This document shows, piece by piece, positions 23,480 through 35,059 of a stretch of DNA of 64,000 bases. The translations under genes and the position numbers were made by a program. Below the pieces are notes generated by a model. It saw nothing but the letters and a program-made list of their open reading frames with translations. It had not been told where the DNA came from and made no database searches. The stretch is taken from the NCBI GenBank assembly GCA_023653785.1, contig JAMKCH010058368.1:1-64000 (forward strand). The letters run 5' to 3'. How positions within the stretch are numbered: position 1 is the first letter of the stretch; every line of letters begins with the position of its first letter. Source of the DNA: Ophioderma brevispina. Its lineage: Eukaryota > Echinodermata > Ophiuroidea > Amphilepidida > Ophiodermatidae.

Positions 23480-23859
23480 TTAATATTAATATAATCCTCC
23501 GTTTTCCATATAAACAAAAAATTATTTAAAGGTCCATGGACATGCTTTAAACATACTTATAATACCACCAAAAAAATGGTTTCATTCATAGGTATGTATT
23601 GGTATCAATCATACAATTCTGGAGCAGTAATGGAGAAACCGTATATTTTGGATAAAAAACGGGCATAATATATGTGTTGACACGCTTTCACAGGAAATTC
23701 CAAAATGAAGTGATTATCGAGCTGGCAAGCGTGACCAGAAGTGAAGTCCGAGTAAAAAATACGCGATACGCGATACGCGTTCATGATCGTCATGTGGAAC
23801 GGACGCGCGCGTGGCCCAGTTTTCGCATCCGAACAGTAATGCCCATGATAAATTATACT

Positions 23860-24075
23860 ACCAGTCGCAGCGCGACGATTTTTTTATGGACATCACTTCG
23901 TCGTTAGTGGAAAAGCGACTGCGATATCTAAGCGATAAGTCGCTAGCATACCCAAAGCGACTTGACGCAAGCCCACGCAGCCAGGTGACTTGAATTCAAC
24001 TCAATCGCTCCGCGCTCAAAGCGACATTGACGCTGGGAAGCGATGACAAAATCGCCTACAAGCGTTTTTTCACTA
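23860..24075. repeat. Cluster of AGCGAC/GTCGC words
   Basis: AGTCGC, AAGCGACT, GCGATA, AAGTCGCTAGC, AAAGCGACTTGACGC, AAAGCGACATTGACGC, AAGCGATG and AATCGCC occur on both strands within about 200 bp. The words are related and inverted relative to one another, like the subterminal repeats of some DNA transposons, but no TIR pair was found. Confidence 0.5.
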
Positions 24076-24659
24076 GCGTTTACAGTGCGCACGCTGCGAC
24101 AGGCACAAGGATATCATGGGTATTAGGACTTCTCGCGGTATAGGCGTCGTACGTGTTGTATCATAATATGGCATAATTTTTCTTGAATTGGGCTTAAAAT
24201 TACCCGAGAATGTGCTGTATTGTGAGGGTGCAACAGCGCGACCGTTACCGACAAGGAATCAGAACAGAATAGCTTTATTCAAGTTCCCAGAAAAGAACGA
24301 CAATGAGAAGATATCTGAGTGTGCGGGCTGTTAGCCACGTGTGAGCTTGTTTACAACTTGTTACTCTGACGTTATTAACGGGGTCAAATCCAAACTCCAG
24401 ATCTTGATACGCGTTCGCGAAAAACAGGAAGAAGGCCTGTCAGTTAGGTATATTATCTTGAATTTAACACTTTTCCCGATGTTCACTTGTGTTACAATCT
24501 GTGTTGCGATATGATCAGGATACTGTTGAGGTACGGAAATGTAAGAAATAAGAAATGTCTAATCAGCGGTCCATGGACCTTTAAAACACATTTGATTCAT
24601 GAGGTTACTTTTTTTTAAGTTTATCAACCTACCGTGGCAGTAGACAATTGTCTGCCCTT

Positions 24660-26650
24660 TGGAACCTACCACTAGAAGAGAAGGGAGATAGGCTATGTGT
24701 ATCCTGTCTGGATCTCGGAGGCCAAGGATCATACGGTCAAGAACTAGTGGGTGGGTGTAGCTTAGGCCGGGATAGATCACGTGATGATAGTGGATCAAAG
24801 GTCATCGGGGATCATTCAAGGTCAAAGGAGGTCAATGGTAAACATTGGTTTTCGGAGACCGAGGCGTCGCACGTTCATAAACTTGGTAGGTGGGTGCCCC
24901 TTGACCATCCGAAGACCAAATTTTATTGGTCTGTGGATCAAAGGTCATCGGGGTCATTTCCAGGTCAAAGGGGGTCAAATGGGGTAAACATTGGTGTATG
25001 GGGATGATACATAAAAAGGAAGGTGGTTGTTGATTGTTGATGCGAAAAATTTTAAAGGTCACAACTAGGGGTCATTAGGGTCATTCAAGGTAAAAGGAGG
25101 ATAAACGTTGGGGTGTCGGAGACCGAGAGTCACACCCGTTCCTGAAATTGGTGGGGGGTCCCTGGACCATCCGAAAATGATTTGATTGGTTTGTGGATCA
25201 AAGGTCATCGGGGTCATTTTGCAATCCACAGGAGGTCTAAATGAGGTAAACGTTGGTGTATGGACATGAAATGTGGAGAGTGGGGTCGATTGTTGATGCC
25301 AAAAATGTTAAAGGTCATGAAAAATTATAGATATATTAATACCCGGTGGTCGTCTGTGGTCTGTTGTATGACTGCATCTATTTCTCGGAGACCGGGGAAC
25401 TTGGTGGGTGGGTGGGTGAACTGGTTTCCCCTTGACCGAAAGAAGAACCGAGTTTTGTATTGTTCGTGGATCAAAGGTCATCGGGGGTAATTGAGGTCAA
25501 ACAGGTCAAATGGACCGCGTCTATTTCTCAAGAGACCAATGGTTGGAACTTGGTGGGTGGGTGGGTGCCCCTTGACCGTCCGGAATATGAGATTGTATGG
25601 TTAGTGGATAATTGAAATTTGGAGGAAAACTTGGAGGGTGGGGTCGGTTTTGATGCAAAATTTTGAAGGTCAGGACACGGTCATTAAAGGTCACAAATGA
25701 GTTAAGATGTTGTTTCCGGAGACCGAGGGTCGCCACGTTCCTGAAACTTGGTGGGTGGTTGCCCATTGACCGTCCGAAAGACAGCGGTTGTATTGGTTAG
25801 TGGATCAAAGGTAACCAGTGGGTCATGTAAGTTCAAATAAAGTCAAATGGGGTAAACATTGGTGTATGGACATGAAACTTGGGAGATGGGGGTCAGTTTT
25901 TGATGCCGAAAATTTTACGGTCAGGACACGGGTCCTTAGGGTCATTCAAGGTCAAATGAGGATAAACGTTTGTTTCTCGGCGATAAAAGGGTCGCAGTTC
26001 CTGAAACTTGGTGGGTGGGTTCCCTTGACCGTCCGAGACGAGGTTGTATTGGTTAGGTGGATCAGAAGGTCATTAAAGGTCAAATGAGGTCAAAGGGATA
26101 AAATTGGTGTATGGACATGAAACTTGGAGAGTGGGGTGAATTTTGACGCCAAAATCGTAAAGGGCACCCCAAACAAGTCATCAGGGGTCATTCAAGGTTG
26201 AAAACCTTGGTGGGCAGGGTTGAATGTTGATGCCAAAATTTGTAATGTCACGGACAAGGTCATCAGGTGGTCATTCAAGATCAAAGCGTGGTAAACATTG
26301 GGGTATGGAAGTGAAACTTGGAATGGTGGGGTCGATGTTGATGCCGAAAATTTATTTTAAGGTTCGCAACAAGGTCATCAGGGGTCATTCAATGGTCAAA
26401 TTTAGGGTAAACATTGATGTATGGACATGAAACTTAATTTGGAGGGTGGGGTCAATTATTGATGCCGAAAATGTTAAAGTCACAAAAGGTCATCAGGGGT
26501 TTATTCAAGGTCAAAGTGGAGTCAAATGGGGTAAACTTGATGTTAGGGACATGAAACTTGGAAGATCGGGGTCGATTGTTAATGCCGAACATTTTAAAAG
26601 GCACAACTAAAGCAGTAGGGGTAATTCAAGGTCGAAGGAACCACAACCCT
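24660..26650 (+). repeat. GGTCA-rich satellite, about 265-bp and 118-bp units
   Basis: The left part repeats at about 265 bp: GAGACCGAGG at 24859, 25118, 25388 and 25717, each followed by GTCGCACGTTCCTGAAACTTGGTGGGTGGG, CCCCTTGACCGTCCGAA, GGATCAAAGGTCATCGGGGTCATT, GGGGTAAACATTGGTGTATGGACATGAAACTTGG and GATTGTTGATGCC. The right part (26226, 26338, 26459, 26578) drops the GAGACCGAGG half and repeats at about 112-121 bp. So a shorter unit was amplified from part of the longer one, or the reverse. The ORFs across this region are satellite translations. Confidence 0.9.
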
Positions 26651-27040
26651 CAAGGGATGACTCCAAACTTATACAAATATGCATTCCCTAAACCATCCCA
26701 ATGATGGGTTACTGAATCATTGATGCACTCGTTTTAGCATTTCCTCTTTTTTCACTATGAGGCAGTTTCAGGTCTAGTGTGTTAGAGAAGTAAGACCTCT
26801 TATATGGTTGTGATTTATGAGTCTGGGGTCTTTTTACCGAGTCAAAATAAAGACTCTGGATCCGTACATAAAATATTACATAATGGTCATTCACACTACT
26901 TAAATAGCCTGGTTGCCATAAGCCATGTGTCCAACAGATAAATGGCAGTCATGTATTACATTTGCTTTATTCCATTGAATAGCAAATTTATTTAACACAA
27001 GTATGCGGGTGATAGTGCAAGTAACAGATAATCTTACCTT

Positions 27041-27341
27041 AAAGGCTGACTCTGATTGCCCGATGAGGGCACACGTCAATTTTCAAACAAATCATGTTTT
27101 TGCATGTAATTAATGCTATGTCATATAATAATCACTGTGTGAAATAACTAAGCTCAAACCGAAGTCCCTTTCATATAGAAAATCCACAACTGTGCTATAA
27201 AATTCCAGATCCGGAACTTTTTTAATACGGTATCCTATGGCACCCCCCCCCAACCCCCCCCCCCCCCCCCCACCTTTCCCCCCCCTCCCCCCCCCCCCCC
27301 ACCCGCCCCAAGCCCCCCCACCCGCCCCCCCCCCCCCCACC

Positions 27342-27378
<37 letters not shown>

Positions 27379-27515
27379 CCCCCCCCCCCTCTGTGCATAA
27401 TGTAACTGCATGAAAACGAAAAATATCCGATTCATCTCTAACTTGGAATTAAGCATTTACGTGATGCGAACAGTTACGTAGGTAGTTCGTAGATCTGAGT
27501 AATTTTTGTATCCCT
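27041..27515 (+). mobile_element. MITE copy (GGCTGACTC family), truncated and interrupted by poly-C
   Basis: Starts AAAGGCTGACTC and follows the copy at 38827-39173 block by block: TTTTTGCATGTA, AATCACTG, GCTCAAACCGA(A/T)GTCC, TCATATAGAAAATC, TATCCTATGG, then after the poly-C tract CTGCATGAAAACGAAAAATATCCGATTCATCTC. The right TIR is not found. Non-autonomous, no coding. Confidence 0.72.
27241..27389. repeat. Poly-C tract, about 150 nt
   Basis: Nearly pure C with sporadic A and T, sitting inside the MITE copy exactly where the related copy at 39015 has ordinary sequence. It may be an expanded microsatellite or a sequencing/assembly artefact; its length is unreliable. The Gly-rich minus-strand ORFs are artefacts. 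Confidence 0.9.
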
Positions 27516-29399
27516 TTTCCTTATCTTCATCCTACCTAACACCCAACCAAAAACCCTAGATGTTTGAATCTTTTACTCTCATTGAGTCCACTCCCGCCCA
27601 GTTTATATCATTTCACAATGGTCAGTGGGAATTAGGGATAGAAGCCTAAACAGGGTTTCTTAGCGGTTACGCAAACTCTCTGGGAGTGGTGTTTCAAATT
27701 GAAATGCCGACCACTCTATTTGCTGTTTTTGGTCCTTTCAAATTTGACGAAGCAGTCACAGGGGTTATTCCCTTCGCTATCCCACATTGATATAGGGGAG
27801 CTCATCAGAATTGTAAGTGCATGAGGAAATCGCAAAACCAAATGGGTAAGAGTCTGTGGGCTGAAGTTTAGGCTCAGAGGGCGATAGTATTGGCAACAGA
27901 TTGAAAAAATGCACCCTTACCCCATGATTGCTTATCGGACAGTACATACATTCATGGGCAACCTCAAAGCACACAAAAACCACAAGACGTACGCGTACAA
28001 CAAAAACACCCCAATACACACAACGTCAACAGTGTTGTAATTGGAAATGCGCACCAAAGCCAATATGTGAGTGCCCTACATGGTACACCGCACAAGAAAA
28101 GGCCTGGTTATCACTCTATATAACTTTCTTGGACTTAGGACTATGCATTTCTGTAGAAAATAATCTAGACTTAAAAATAAGGAGCTTAGTTGTGCTGTGT
28201 TCAAGATGCTGATTCCCAACAAAATGCCCGTGCTCTAATAAACACCCCAACTTCTTTTTAGCCAAATCAATTCAATCCAAATAAATGTCTCATTAAAATG
28301 TTTTCATACCTGTAAATCTTGCTTGATAAATCATTAACCAGTGGAAAATTTTAACTGATCATTCTTGGAGTTGTTCAGCACCCAGGAAGTTTTGAATATA
28401 ACCTATGTGCTATTGGCCAGATTTGAACAAGCAGTGATCATTTTATGTAGAGATGAATAGAGATTGAGCAGTGGTTCTTGCGAGCAAGTTTCATGATTTC
28501 ATAGTACCTTTGCAGAAGAAAAGGTTTTTTTTTAAAAAGATTTTGACAAATGGTCAGAAGTCAAGTAGCAGTCAGAAGCAATTCCGTGTATATCCCATAT
28601 GAGATTGGGAAATGGGTTTTTGAGAAGGTTTGTGGTTTACACCTTATTTGCAGAGATGTAACTTTTCCCGAAATTTCGGATTTTTGGTCATAAATTAAAA
28701 AAGTTCGGAAATGTATTTTTGTTTTCACATTTCTGAGATCAAAGTGTTACTGATAAAGGTATAAACTGCATCAAAAAACACCAAGTTTTAAGTACCAATA
28801 TATTTGGAGGAGTCTGTACCCCAAAATGTTTGGAAAGAAAATACCTTCGCCGGAGCTTCACCGGATGCTACGCTTAAAAAATTTGGCGTTCAGTCAGTTC
28901 AATTTTGGCTTTTCACTAAATGAACTACATCTCTGTTACATCTCTGTATTTGCTAGAAAAATGTAAAAAGACAGCACATTTCAAAGCAAGCAAAAGTCAT
29001 TTTTATGGTTACTCCATGTACTCCACAAAATAATCATCCTAGGCAAATCTAGAGTGAAGGTTTTTCTTTGGGGTTTATTAGGGATTTAGTCCGTACAATG
29101 CTTGATTTCTTCCATATCCAAGTCTTACACAAGGTACACAAAATAATATGCGAAGCATATTGTATTATTAAATGTTAGCCCTTCCGTCAGCAACACTGCA
29201 ATTGATAAAAAGAACTGATGTCAACAGTAGTTAATATTGATTGTTGCAAAATGGCGCAAATAATATATTTTAATACTATTGACTACTGTACTATCTATGT
29301 AGCACGACATGTGGACAAAGACGTACTGGCCATTAAGATTTCATTTCAAAGTTAATAAGGAATAATGATTTTTAAGTGTAGAGAAAGAAATAAACGAGT
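27516..29399. other. Unassigned AT-rich DNA
   Basis: No exon or repeat recognised on either strand. The short ORFs at 27777-28212 have no domain pattern. Confidence 0.35.
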
Positions 29400-32300
29400 T
29401 ATGGACAGCTACAAAAATGTTTTAGTTAAAAATAGGTGTAAAGCTTGGAATGCAATGAAGAAAACCCAAAACTCTTATAGAAGATGAGAAGTTGCCTCTT
29501 CTAATTGGAGTGGACAAAGTGAGGGGAAAAGACAAGGACATGGAAAACGAACAAATTGGGAAAGGATGGCCGAAGTGGAAAATGGATAAATGCGAGTAGT
29601 AGACGGAGATTAGACAATGGAATGTAGAAAGGGGGCAAAAGGGAAAGGGTTAGATTAAAGGTTCAAAGAGGGATTTCACAGTAACGGGTGTTCGTGTAAA
29701 AAATGTGAGAAAGAAAAAATTTGATTTTGCAAGATGTTAAGATTTCTATCATAATAGCCCCATCTGAAAGATTTAAGCTGAGAATTCTTTCTTGGGACAC
29801 AAAAAATGGTGAAATTTCTAATTTTCATATAGGAGCAAATAGGAAATTCAGCCGGTTTTTATATTGAACTATAAGAAATAAAAATTACCTATGTTTCACT
29901 TTTAAGACCATTCTGTTGCCAAAATAAATAGATCTTTTGGTGTATGCTATGAAACCACTACATAGGCAGGAAAAAGGAAAATATGGATGCCTAAAATCTT
30001 TCTGAACCTTTAAGCTGGAAGTGGGGAGAAACGGTAACGGGCAGTTGGAAATTGAGGAAGCTAGAATGGGCAAGGTTGAAAACGGGAGAAGTGACAAATG
30101 GGCAAAGTGACCAAATTAAAGTACAATTTTTGTTATATATTTATTATCTTTCCATGGAGATGACCAGCGCTCAATAGATGTTGGGGAAAAAAAACCCATG
30201 TGCCGCGTGGCCGGATTCGAACCGGCGACCTTCGTTTCCATGCACGGCGATCTTACCAAGTAAGTATCAGGCAGGGTGAGTGATAGATTTCATTTATAGG
30301 GGTTAGGTCGAAAGGTTGTCATTCGCTTTCCAAGCGGATAGCATGCTGAACTGTATATTTACATAATACGATTATAATTCAAAGGATTCAATTTGCTAAT
30401 TTGAAAAAACTGCACAATTTCTGTGCCGATGAGGAAAGGACATCAGATAGCGGAATTTTGTGTGGCAATGACAAGTGACATACATTTAAGATTTGTCTTT
30501 ATTTGTGAAATTCAAATAAGAAAACAAGGGGACAATAGAGGCAAAAAATGTACAATTAAGATGTACCGATACAAGGGGTAAGTGCGGAGCAAGGAAAATA
30601 GCCAAAAATGAGAGAAGGATTTATTTGGAAATGAGCAGTAGGAAATGAACATGATGAACAAAGTGGTAAATGACAATATAAACAATGTGGAAATGAACCA
30701 AGTTTGAAAAAAGAACCAGTGGGAGAATGAACTTAAGAAACATACAGCAAAATATGGCTAAGTAGGAATGGACAAATAAGTGAGAAGGGACAGTAAGAAA
30801 TTGGCATAGTGGAAATAGTCCCAGAGAAATAGTAGGCAAGGAACTCGAAGTGGACAGTGAGAATGGAATGGGACAAGATGCAAAATGATTTACCAGTTGG
30901 AAATGTACAAAAGTCATGAGTAAACAGTTGGAAATGGCAACTGGGGAAAGTGGGGGAAAGGCCAAATGAGAAAGGACAAGTGGGAAAAAGAACCAAGTCA
31001 GAAGTGTGGGAGGAAGTGACTTTAGTGAGAATGTACAGCCAAATATTTAAAACTTATTTCAATTGTAACCAAACTGGCCGCTTACAGAAGTTAATTTATG
31101 TGTATGAAGCAACCTCGGTTTGAGAAAGGCCATTCCAGTTCGCCTATTAATTATGTTAATTGAAAACTTTGTGCAATTTCGGTGCCGATTGTGGAGGACG
31201 CAGATATCGGAATGTGCATGGGCAATGACAATGTGAACATATGATCTTGCAATATTGGCTTATTGTAAATAAAATAAGAAATCAGCAACACACAAACAAA
31301 TACCAACAAATAACAATTATTGGATGAAGGTGAAGGGCACCTGAAAAACTGGGAACGAGTAAAGTGGAAAACAGGGAAATAACCCAATGGGCGCGAGAGG
31401 AGCGCAAATGGACAAAGATTTACCGTAAACTGGGGTAATAAGGGAAAATAGGCAAAATCGGGCAATGAGAGTAGATTATTGGAATGAGCAGTTTGTAAAT
31501 GGGCAAAGTGGCAACTGTACAAGACGACAGGTATGTGGGGGAATTTACTGGAAATGACCAAAGTGAAAAAGAACGAGTTGGAAATGGAAAAAGCGTGAAA
31601 TGAAATTAAGAGACGGGCAGCAAGAAATGGGAAAAGTACACAAAAAAAATTGAACAAAATGCGAAATGGACAGTGTGAAATCAGCAAAGTGGAAATAGAT
31701 AATAGGCAATCGAATTGGGACAGTTTTAGAATGGACAAGGCATGCCAAATGGATTGATTAGTTGGAAAGTACCAGTCAGAATAACACTTGGAAAAGACAA
31801 AGTGGCAAGGGGAAAAGTGGAAAGGGAAAATGAGAAATGGACAATTAGGAAGGAAAAGCACCAAGTCCGGACGTTTTGGAATTGATTTCTGAGAATGGAT
31901 GTCCAACTAGTTAAAACTTATTCAATGTAACCAACTGCGCTTACAGAAGTGAATTTATGTGTACAAGCAACCTTCCGTTTTAGAAAGCCCAGGTCCAGTC
32001 ACCCATTTATTATGTAATGACCTTTGTGCAATTTGTGTGCCAATGTGAAAGGACATCAGATATTTGGAATTTTGTATATTTCTGAATTGACAAGTGGCAT
32101 ATGTTCAATTACTGGGTTTATTTTTAAAATTCAAATAAAAACAATAGCAATTATTGAAAAGGTGACTGGCAGTTGAATGATAAACTGGGAAGGGTAAAAT
32201 TGGAAGCTAGGGATTAACCAATGAAATGAGCAAGAGAGCAAAAGGGACAAATAAGATAGACCGTAAAATGGGGTAGGTAAGTGGCACATAGGCAAAATGG

Positions 32301-32760
32301 GAATAGATATATTTGGAAACGAGCAGTTGGAAATGGACAAAGTGGCAACTTAAAAGTGAAAGATAAAAGTGGAAACTGACCAAATTTGTAAAGAACGAAG
32401 TTGGAAATTGGACAAAAGCGTGAAATGAAATTAAGAGAGAAGAACGGGCGCAAGAAAAGGGGAAAAAGAGAAAAATGGACCAAAAGAGAAAAGGGACAGT
32501 GGGAGATAAGCAAAGTGGGATGGAATAGACAATGTGAAATCGATAAGAGGCAATCGAATTGGACAGCCAGTTAGAAGGAAAGTGCCAAATGGCAAAGGCA
32601 TTGAATAAACAGTGGAAATATTACAGTGGCAAGTGGTTAAAATGGGCCAAGACAAATGGGAAAGGAGCAAAGTGAGAAATGGACAAGGGGAAAAGAACCA
32701 AGTCAGAAATATTGAAATGGAAATGGACATACAATTATCATAAAAATTATTCAACGTTTA
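29400..32760 (+). repeat. Purine-rich higher-order repeat (GGAAATGGACAAAGTGG words)
   Basis: The + strand is strongly purine-biased and consists of degenerate words such as GGAAATGGACAAAGTGG, GGGCAAAGTGG, AAAAAGAACCAAGT and TGAAATTAAGAGA. These purine blocks alternate with a unique-looking block containing CTTACAGAAGT.AATTTATGTGTA, TGTGCAATTT.GGTGCC and GGACATCAGATA, seen at about 30416, 31172 and 32025 (756 and 853 bp apart). That makes a three-copy higher-order repeat. The minus-strand Phe/Leu/Ser/His/Pro-rich ORFs, including a 251-aa one at 31151-31906, are translations of the pyrimidine strand, not genes. Confidence 0.82.
30201..30273 (-). tRNA. tRNA-like sequence, probably pseudogene
   Basis: On the minus strand a 73-nt segment ends GGTCGCCGGTTCGAATCCGG then CCACGCGGCA. 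The T arm is perfect (GCCGG/TTCGAAT/CCGGC) and contains a consensus B box. The 3' acceptor strand (CGCGGCA) pairs with the 5' end (TGCCTGA) in only four of seven positions, the D arm is imperfect and the anticodon arm does not form a proper 5-bp stem. A run of eight T follows within 10 nt, a Pol III terminator. Degenerate tRNA gene or SINE head, not a functional tRNA. Confidence 0.5.
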
Positions 32761-33459
32761 CTCAAAAGTGACGCTTTAGTGATTTAACGTGATTTAAATT
32801 ACCCAAAAAAATACTATAATACAAAAAGCTTTATTGGTGTGTAAATAATAATTGCCCCTACCCAAATTTGTTCGATATGACCTATATTCACGAATTAGTC
32901 ATTTTGAATAATAACAACATCAATGTGAACATGAAATGCAAGGCTTCATTTATTGGATTCTTGGTCCATGCGTGAAACGTTTCTCTGTGACGTCAGTCTT
33001 GCCATTTGTAAAAACGTAGAAGATGAGTAAAAAGAACAAGTTACTTCGACAATAATCAACGAGACTTGCCATAAGTCACAGTGATAAACAGTTTCAGTGA
33101 GGTGTTTTCTACAGTTTAATCCAGTTTGTTTGCTCTTTAAAGGTACATAATGGCAGGAAAACAAATTTACATAATGACCAGAACTCTTACTGAATCAACT
33201 TCCACGATTTTGAAAAAAACAATTTGGATGTTTACATTCTGTAAAAAGCAGAAGATTCGGGGGGTCACTTGCAAAGGTGGCAATTTCTGGAACAGAAAAG
33301 CAAGGTGTTCACATCCCTGACATAATTTACAGTGTATTTAGCATGTTTTGGTCGACACCATTCAAAAGCATTCAGACCGGGACTCAGGCATTGTACTTTA
33401 GGCTTGTAGTAAGTTTGATCTGACAAAGTGAAGATGGATTAACAGCTCTAACCGTGATT
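32761..33459. other. Unassigned DNA 3' of the PAN/TSP1/CCP/F5-8C exons
   Basis: AT-rich. Further minus-strand exons of the neighbouring gene, or its 3' UTR, could lie here but none was recognised. Confidence 0.35.
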
Positions 33460-33543
33460 AGAGCACATATACAAGAGCGGGTCTGTGAGCCTGATGACAA
33501 CAGGCTTTTCAAATTGCCGGCCAATTTGGGTAAGCTGGCAGTA
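33460..33543 (-). CDS. Candidate exon: end of F5/8C (discoidin) domain
   Basis: After an acceptor TTGTGATCACAG (ending at 33544 on the minus strand) the phase-1 frame reads LLPAYPNWPA, matching the I.P..W.. .A.R.EL close of F5/8C domains. It then needs a one-base shift to continue as NLKSLLSSG. The incoming phase agrees with the exon at 33639-33736. The 3' limit is uncertain: no clear donor or stop was fixed. It would be the most 3' exon seen of the minus-strand gene. Confidence 0.4.
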
Positions 33544-33638
33544 CTGTGATCACAAAAAATCCCCTTGTTCCAGAAATTGCCACACACATACCCCACCGGC
33601 CCCCACCCCTAACGCTTTCTTTTTTTCCTGTTTTTTAC

Positions 33639-33736
33639 AGATGTAAACATCCAACCTTTGTTTTTCAAACTCGAGGAAGTGATTGTCAGTAGGGTCCTTT
33701 TCATTAGTCAATTTTTTTTCAATGCCATTATGTTCC
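33639..33736 (-). CDS. F5/8C domain exon, middle part
   Basis: A 98-bp minus-strand segment between acceptor GAGTATTTACAG and donor ACATCT|GTAAAA. In the phase left by the exon at 34470-34806 it reads REHNGIEKKLTNEKDPTDNH followed by FLEFEKQRLDVYI. This fits the Y....G..K...GN.D..T.....F......RY+RI pattern of discoidin domains. Phase 2 in, phase 1 out. No stop in this frame. Support is the phase fit plus the domain pattern. Confidence 0.55.
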
Positions 33737-34469
33737 CTGTAAATACTCAACCATGTATAATACCCAGGACAGTGACCTTTTGTAGATGGGCTTCCTACAA
33801 AAGCTCCTATTCCTTGGCCATCTTTCGGGAAGCCAATCTCAAAAAAACCACTGACCTAAGAACCGCGGCCAGGTCCTACAAGCCAATCACTTCAAAGCGT
33901 AGTGAGCACCACACATGGCTAGATTGTGTCTATGCGAAAGGTAACGTTCGACGAGGATGTCTTGGAATGTGATATCCCTTGATCGTATTCCTGTCGGAGT
34001 TTGCTGTAAACACCTGCAATGATAGCACACATAACACCAAACATGGGCTTGATCTTAATAATTACTGTACTCTTCTGTACCATTGTTTGATCTGTAAAAA
34101 TTAGTTATCATAAAAGGTCTTTCCTTACCTCTAATTTATTTATGCTTTAACCTCACCCGTTTTTTTCCCGCTATCCTTGGATTCATGAGCAAACATGAAT
34201 GGATCGACAAACAATATGTTTAAGAACCATGTTACAAACTGGAAGCAAACAGATTCTTGATGAAGAACTAATAGGAATCATGGACACAATAGGACCATAA
34301 GAATTAGGGCATTCGCCTATTGATTATGTATCCCCTCCGTTGCTCTCAGAGTTTCAATACTTTCACATACATGAGAGCTATTCCAGACTCAGCTTCAGTG
34401 GAATCTAGTATAACACTAATATATATTTTTCTTAACTTTTTTCCTGGACTTGTTATGGTTTTCTCTCAC

Positions 34470-34806
34470 CTTTTCTGCATTCCCATCCTGATGTACGACA
34501 GAGAATTTTCAGAATTACCCGTCTGAATTTTCAGCGTTTTCACATACTGGGTATACTGCTGCCAACTGGTTCCAGACCCTTGAGTCTTGATTCCAGTCAT
34601 GATCACACTGCTCAAGAAATCCACTTGGATCCCAGATCCAGACGGCGAACCGTTCTCAGTGGCCCAATAGTCGCCATTTCGTAATCTTCCTTTCCAGGGT
34701 CTAAAATGTGTGACAAGGTAATAAGATGATGCTTTGATTTGAGAATTTACTATCGAGCCATCTTCCATGCCAAGTGGTCCAGGGTTAAAGGTTGGTGGGA
34801 TGTATT
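34470..34806 (-). CDS. F5/8C (discoidin) domain exon
   Basis: A 337-bp minus-strand exon with acceptor TTCTTTACCATTCCAG and donor AGAAAAG|GTGAGA. It reads EYIPPTFNPGPLGMEDGSIV, then SQIKASSYY, RPWKGRLRN, WATENG, GIQVDFLSSVIMTGIKTQGS and YVKTLKIQTG. The PLGMEDG.I...QI.ASS start, the W....RL core and the .QVDF....+TGI.TQG strand are hallmarks of F5/8 type C domains, which bind glycans or phospholipids at cell surfaces. The phase-1 start joins exactly to the sushi exon (APSC|E). No frame break. It belongs to a gene of order PAN, TSP1, sushi, F5/8C reading leftward. Confidence 0.9.
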
Positions 34807-35059
34807 CTGGAATGGTAAAGAACTCCGATAAGCTGCGCTAATATGCTGGAACTTTAAGAGCGAAGATTTGTAGACCATTCACCGTTGTTACATTTTTTTA
34901 CTTCTAATTGTGTGACTAAATCATAAAAATAGTGCAAGCTTTATATTTTCTGTCCTTATGTGACTAAACGAAAATTTTAAATCATTTTGAAATAATCTGA
35001 ACAATCTGAAAAATACCGTTAGGATGACCTTTTGGGTTTTATTGTCGGCGGTAAGGATT

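Noticed and set aside
24559..26430. ORFs of 60-119 aa
   Set aside because: They repeat the same peptide words at the satellite period.
27116..27456. Gly-rich minus-strand ORFs
   Set aside because: Direct translation of the poly-C tract.
31151..31906. 251-aa minus-strand ORF, the longest in the window
   Set aside because: Translation of the pyrimidine strand of the purine higher-order repeat; Phe/Leu/Ser/Pro/His-rich with repeated SHCPF-like words, no domain.
33658..33972. 104-aa + strand ORF
   Set aside because: It overlaps the minus-strand F5/8C exon and has no recognisable domain.
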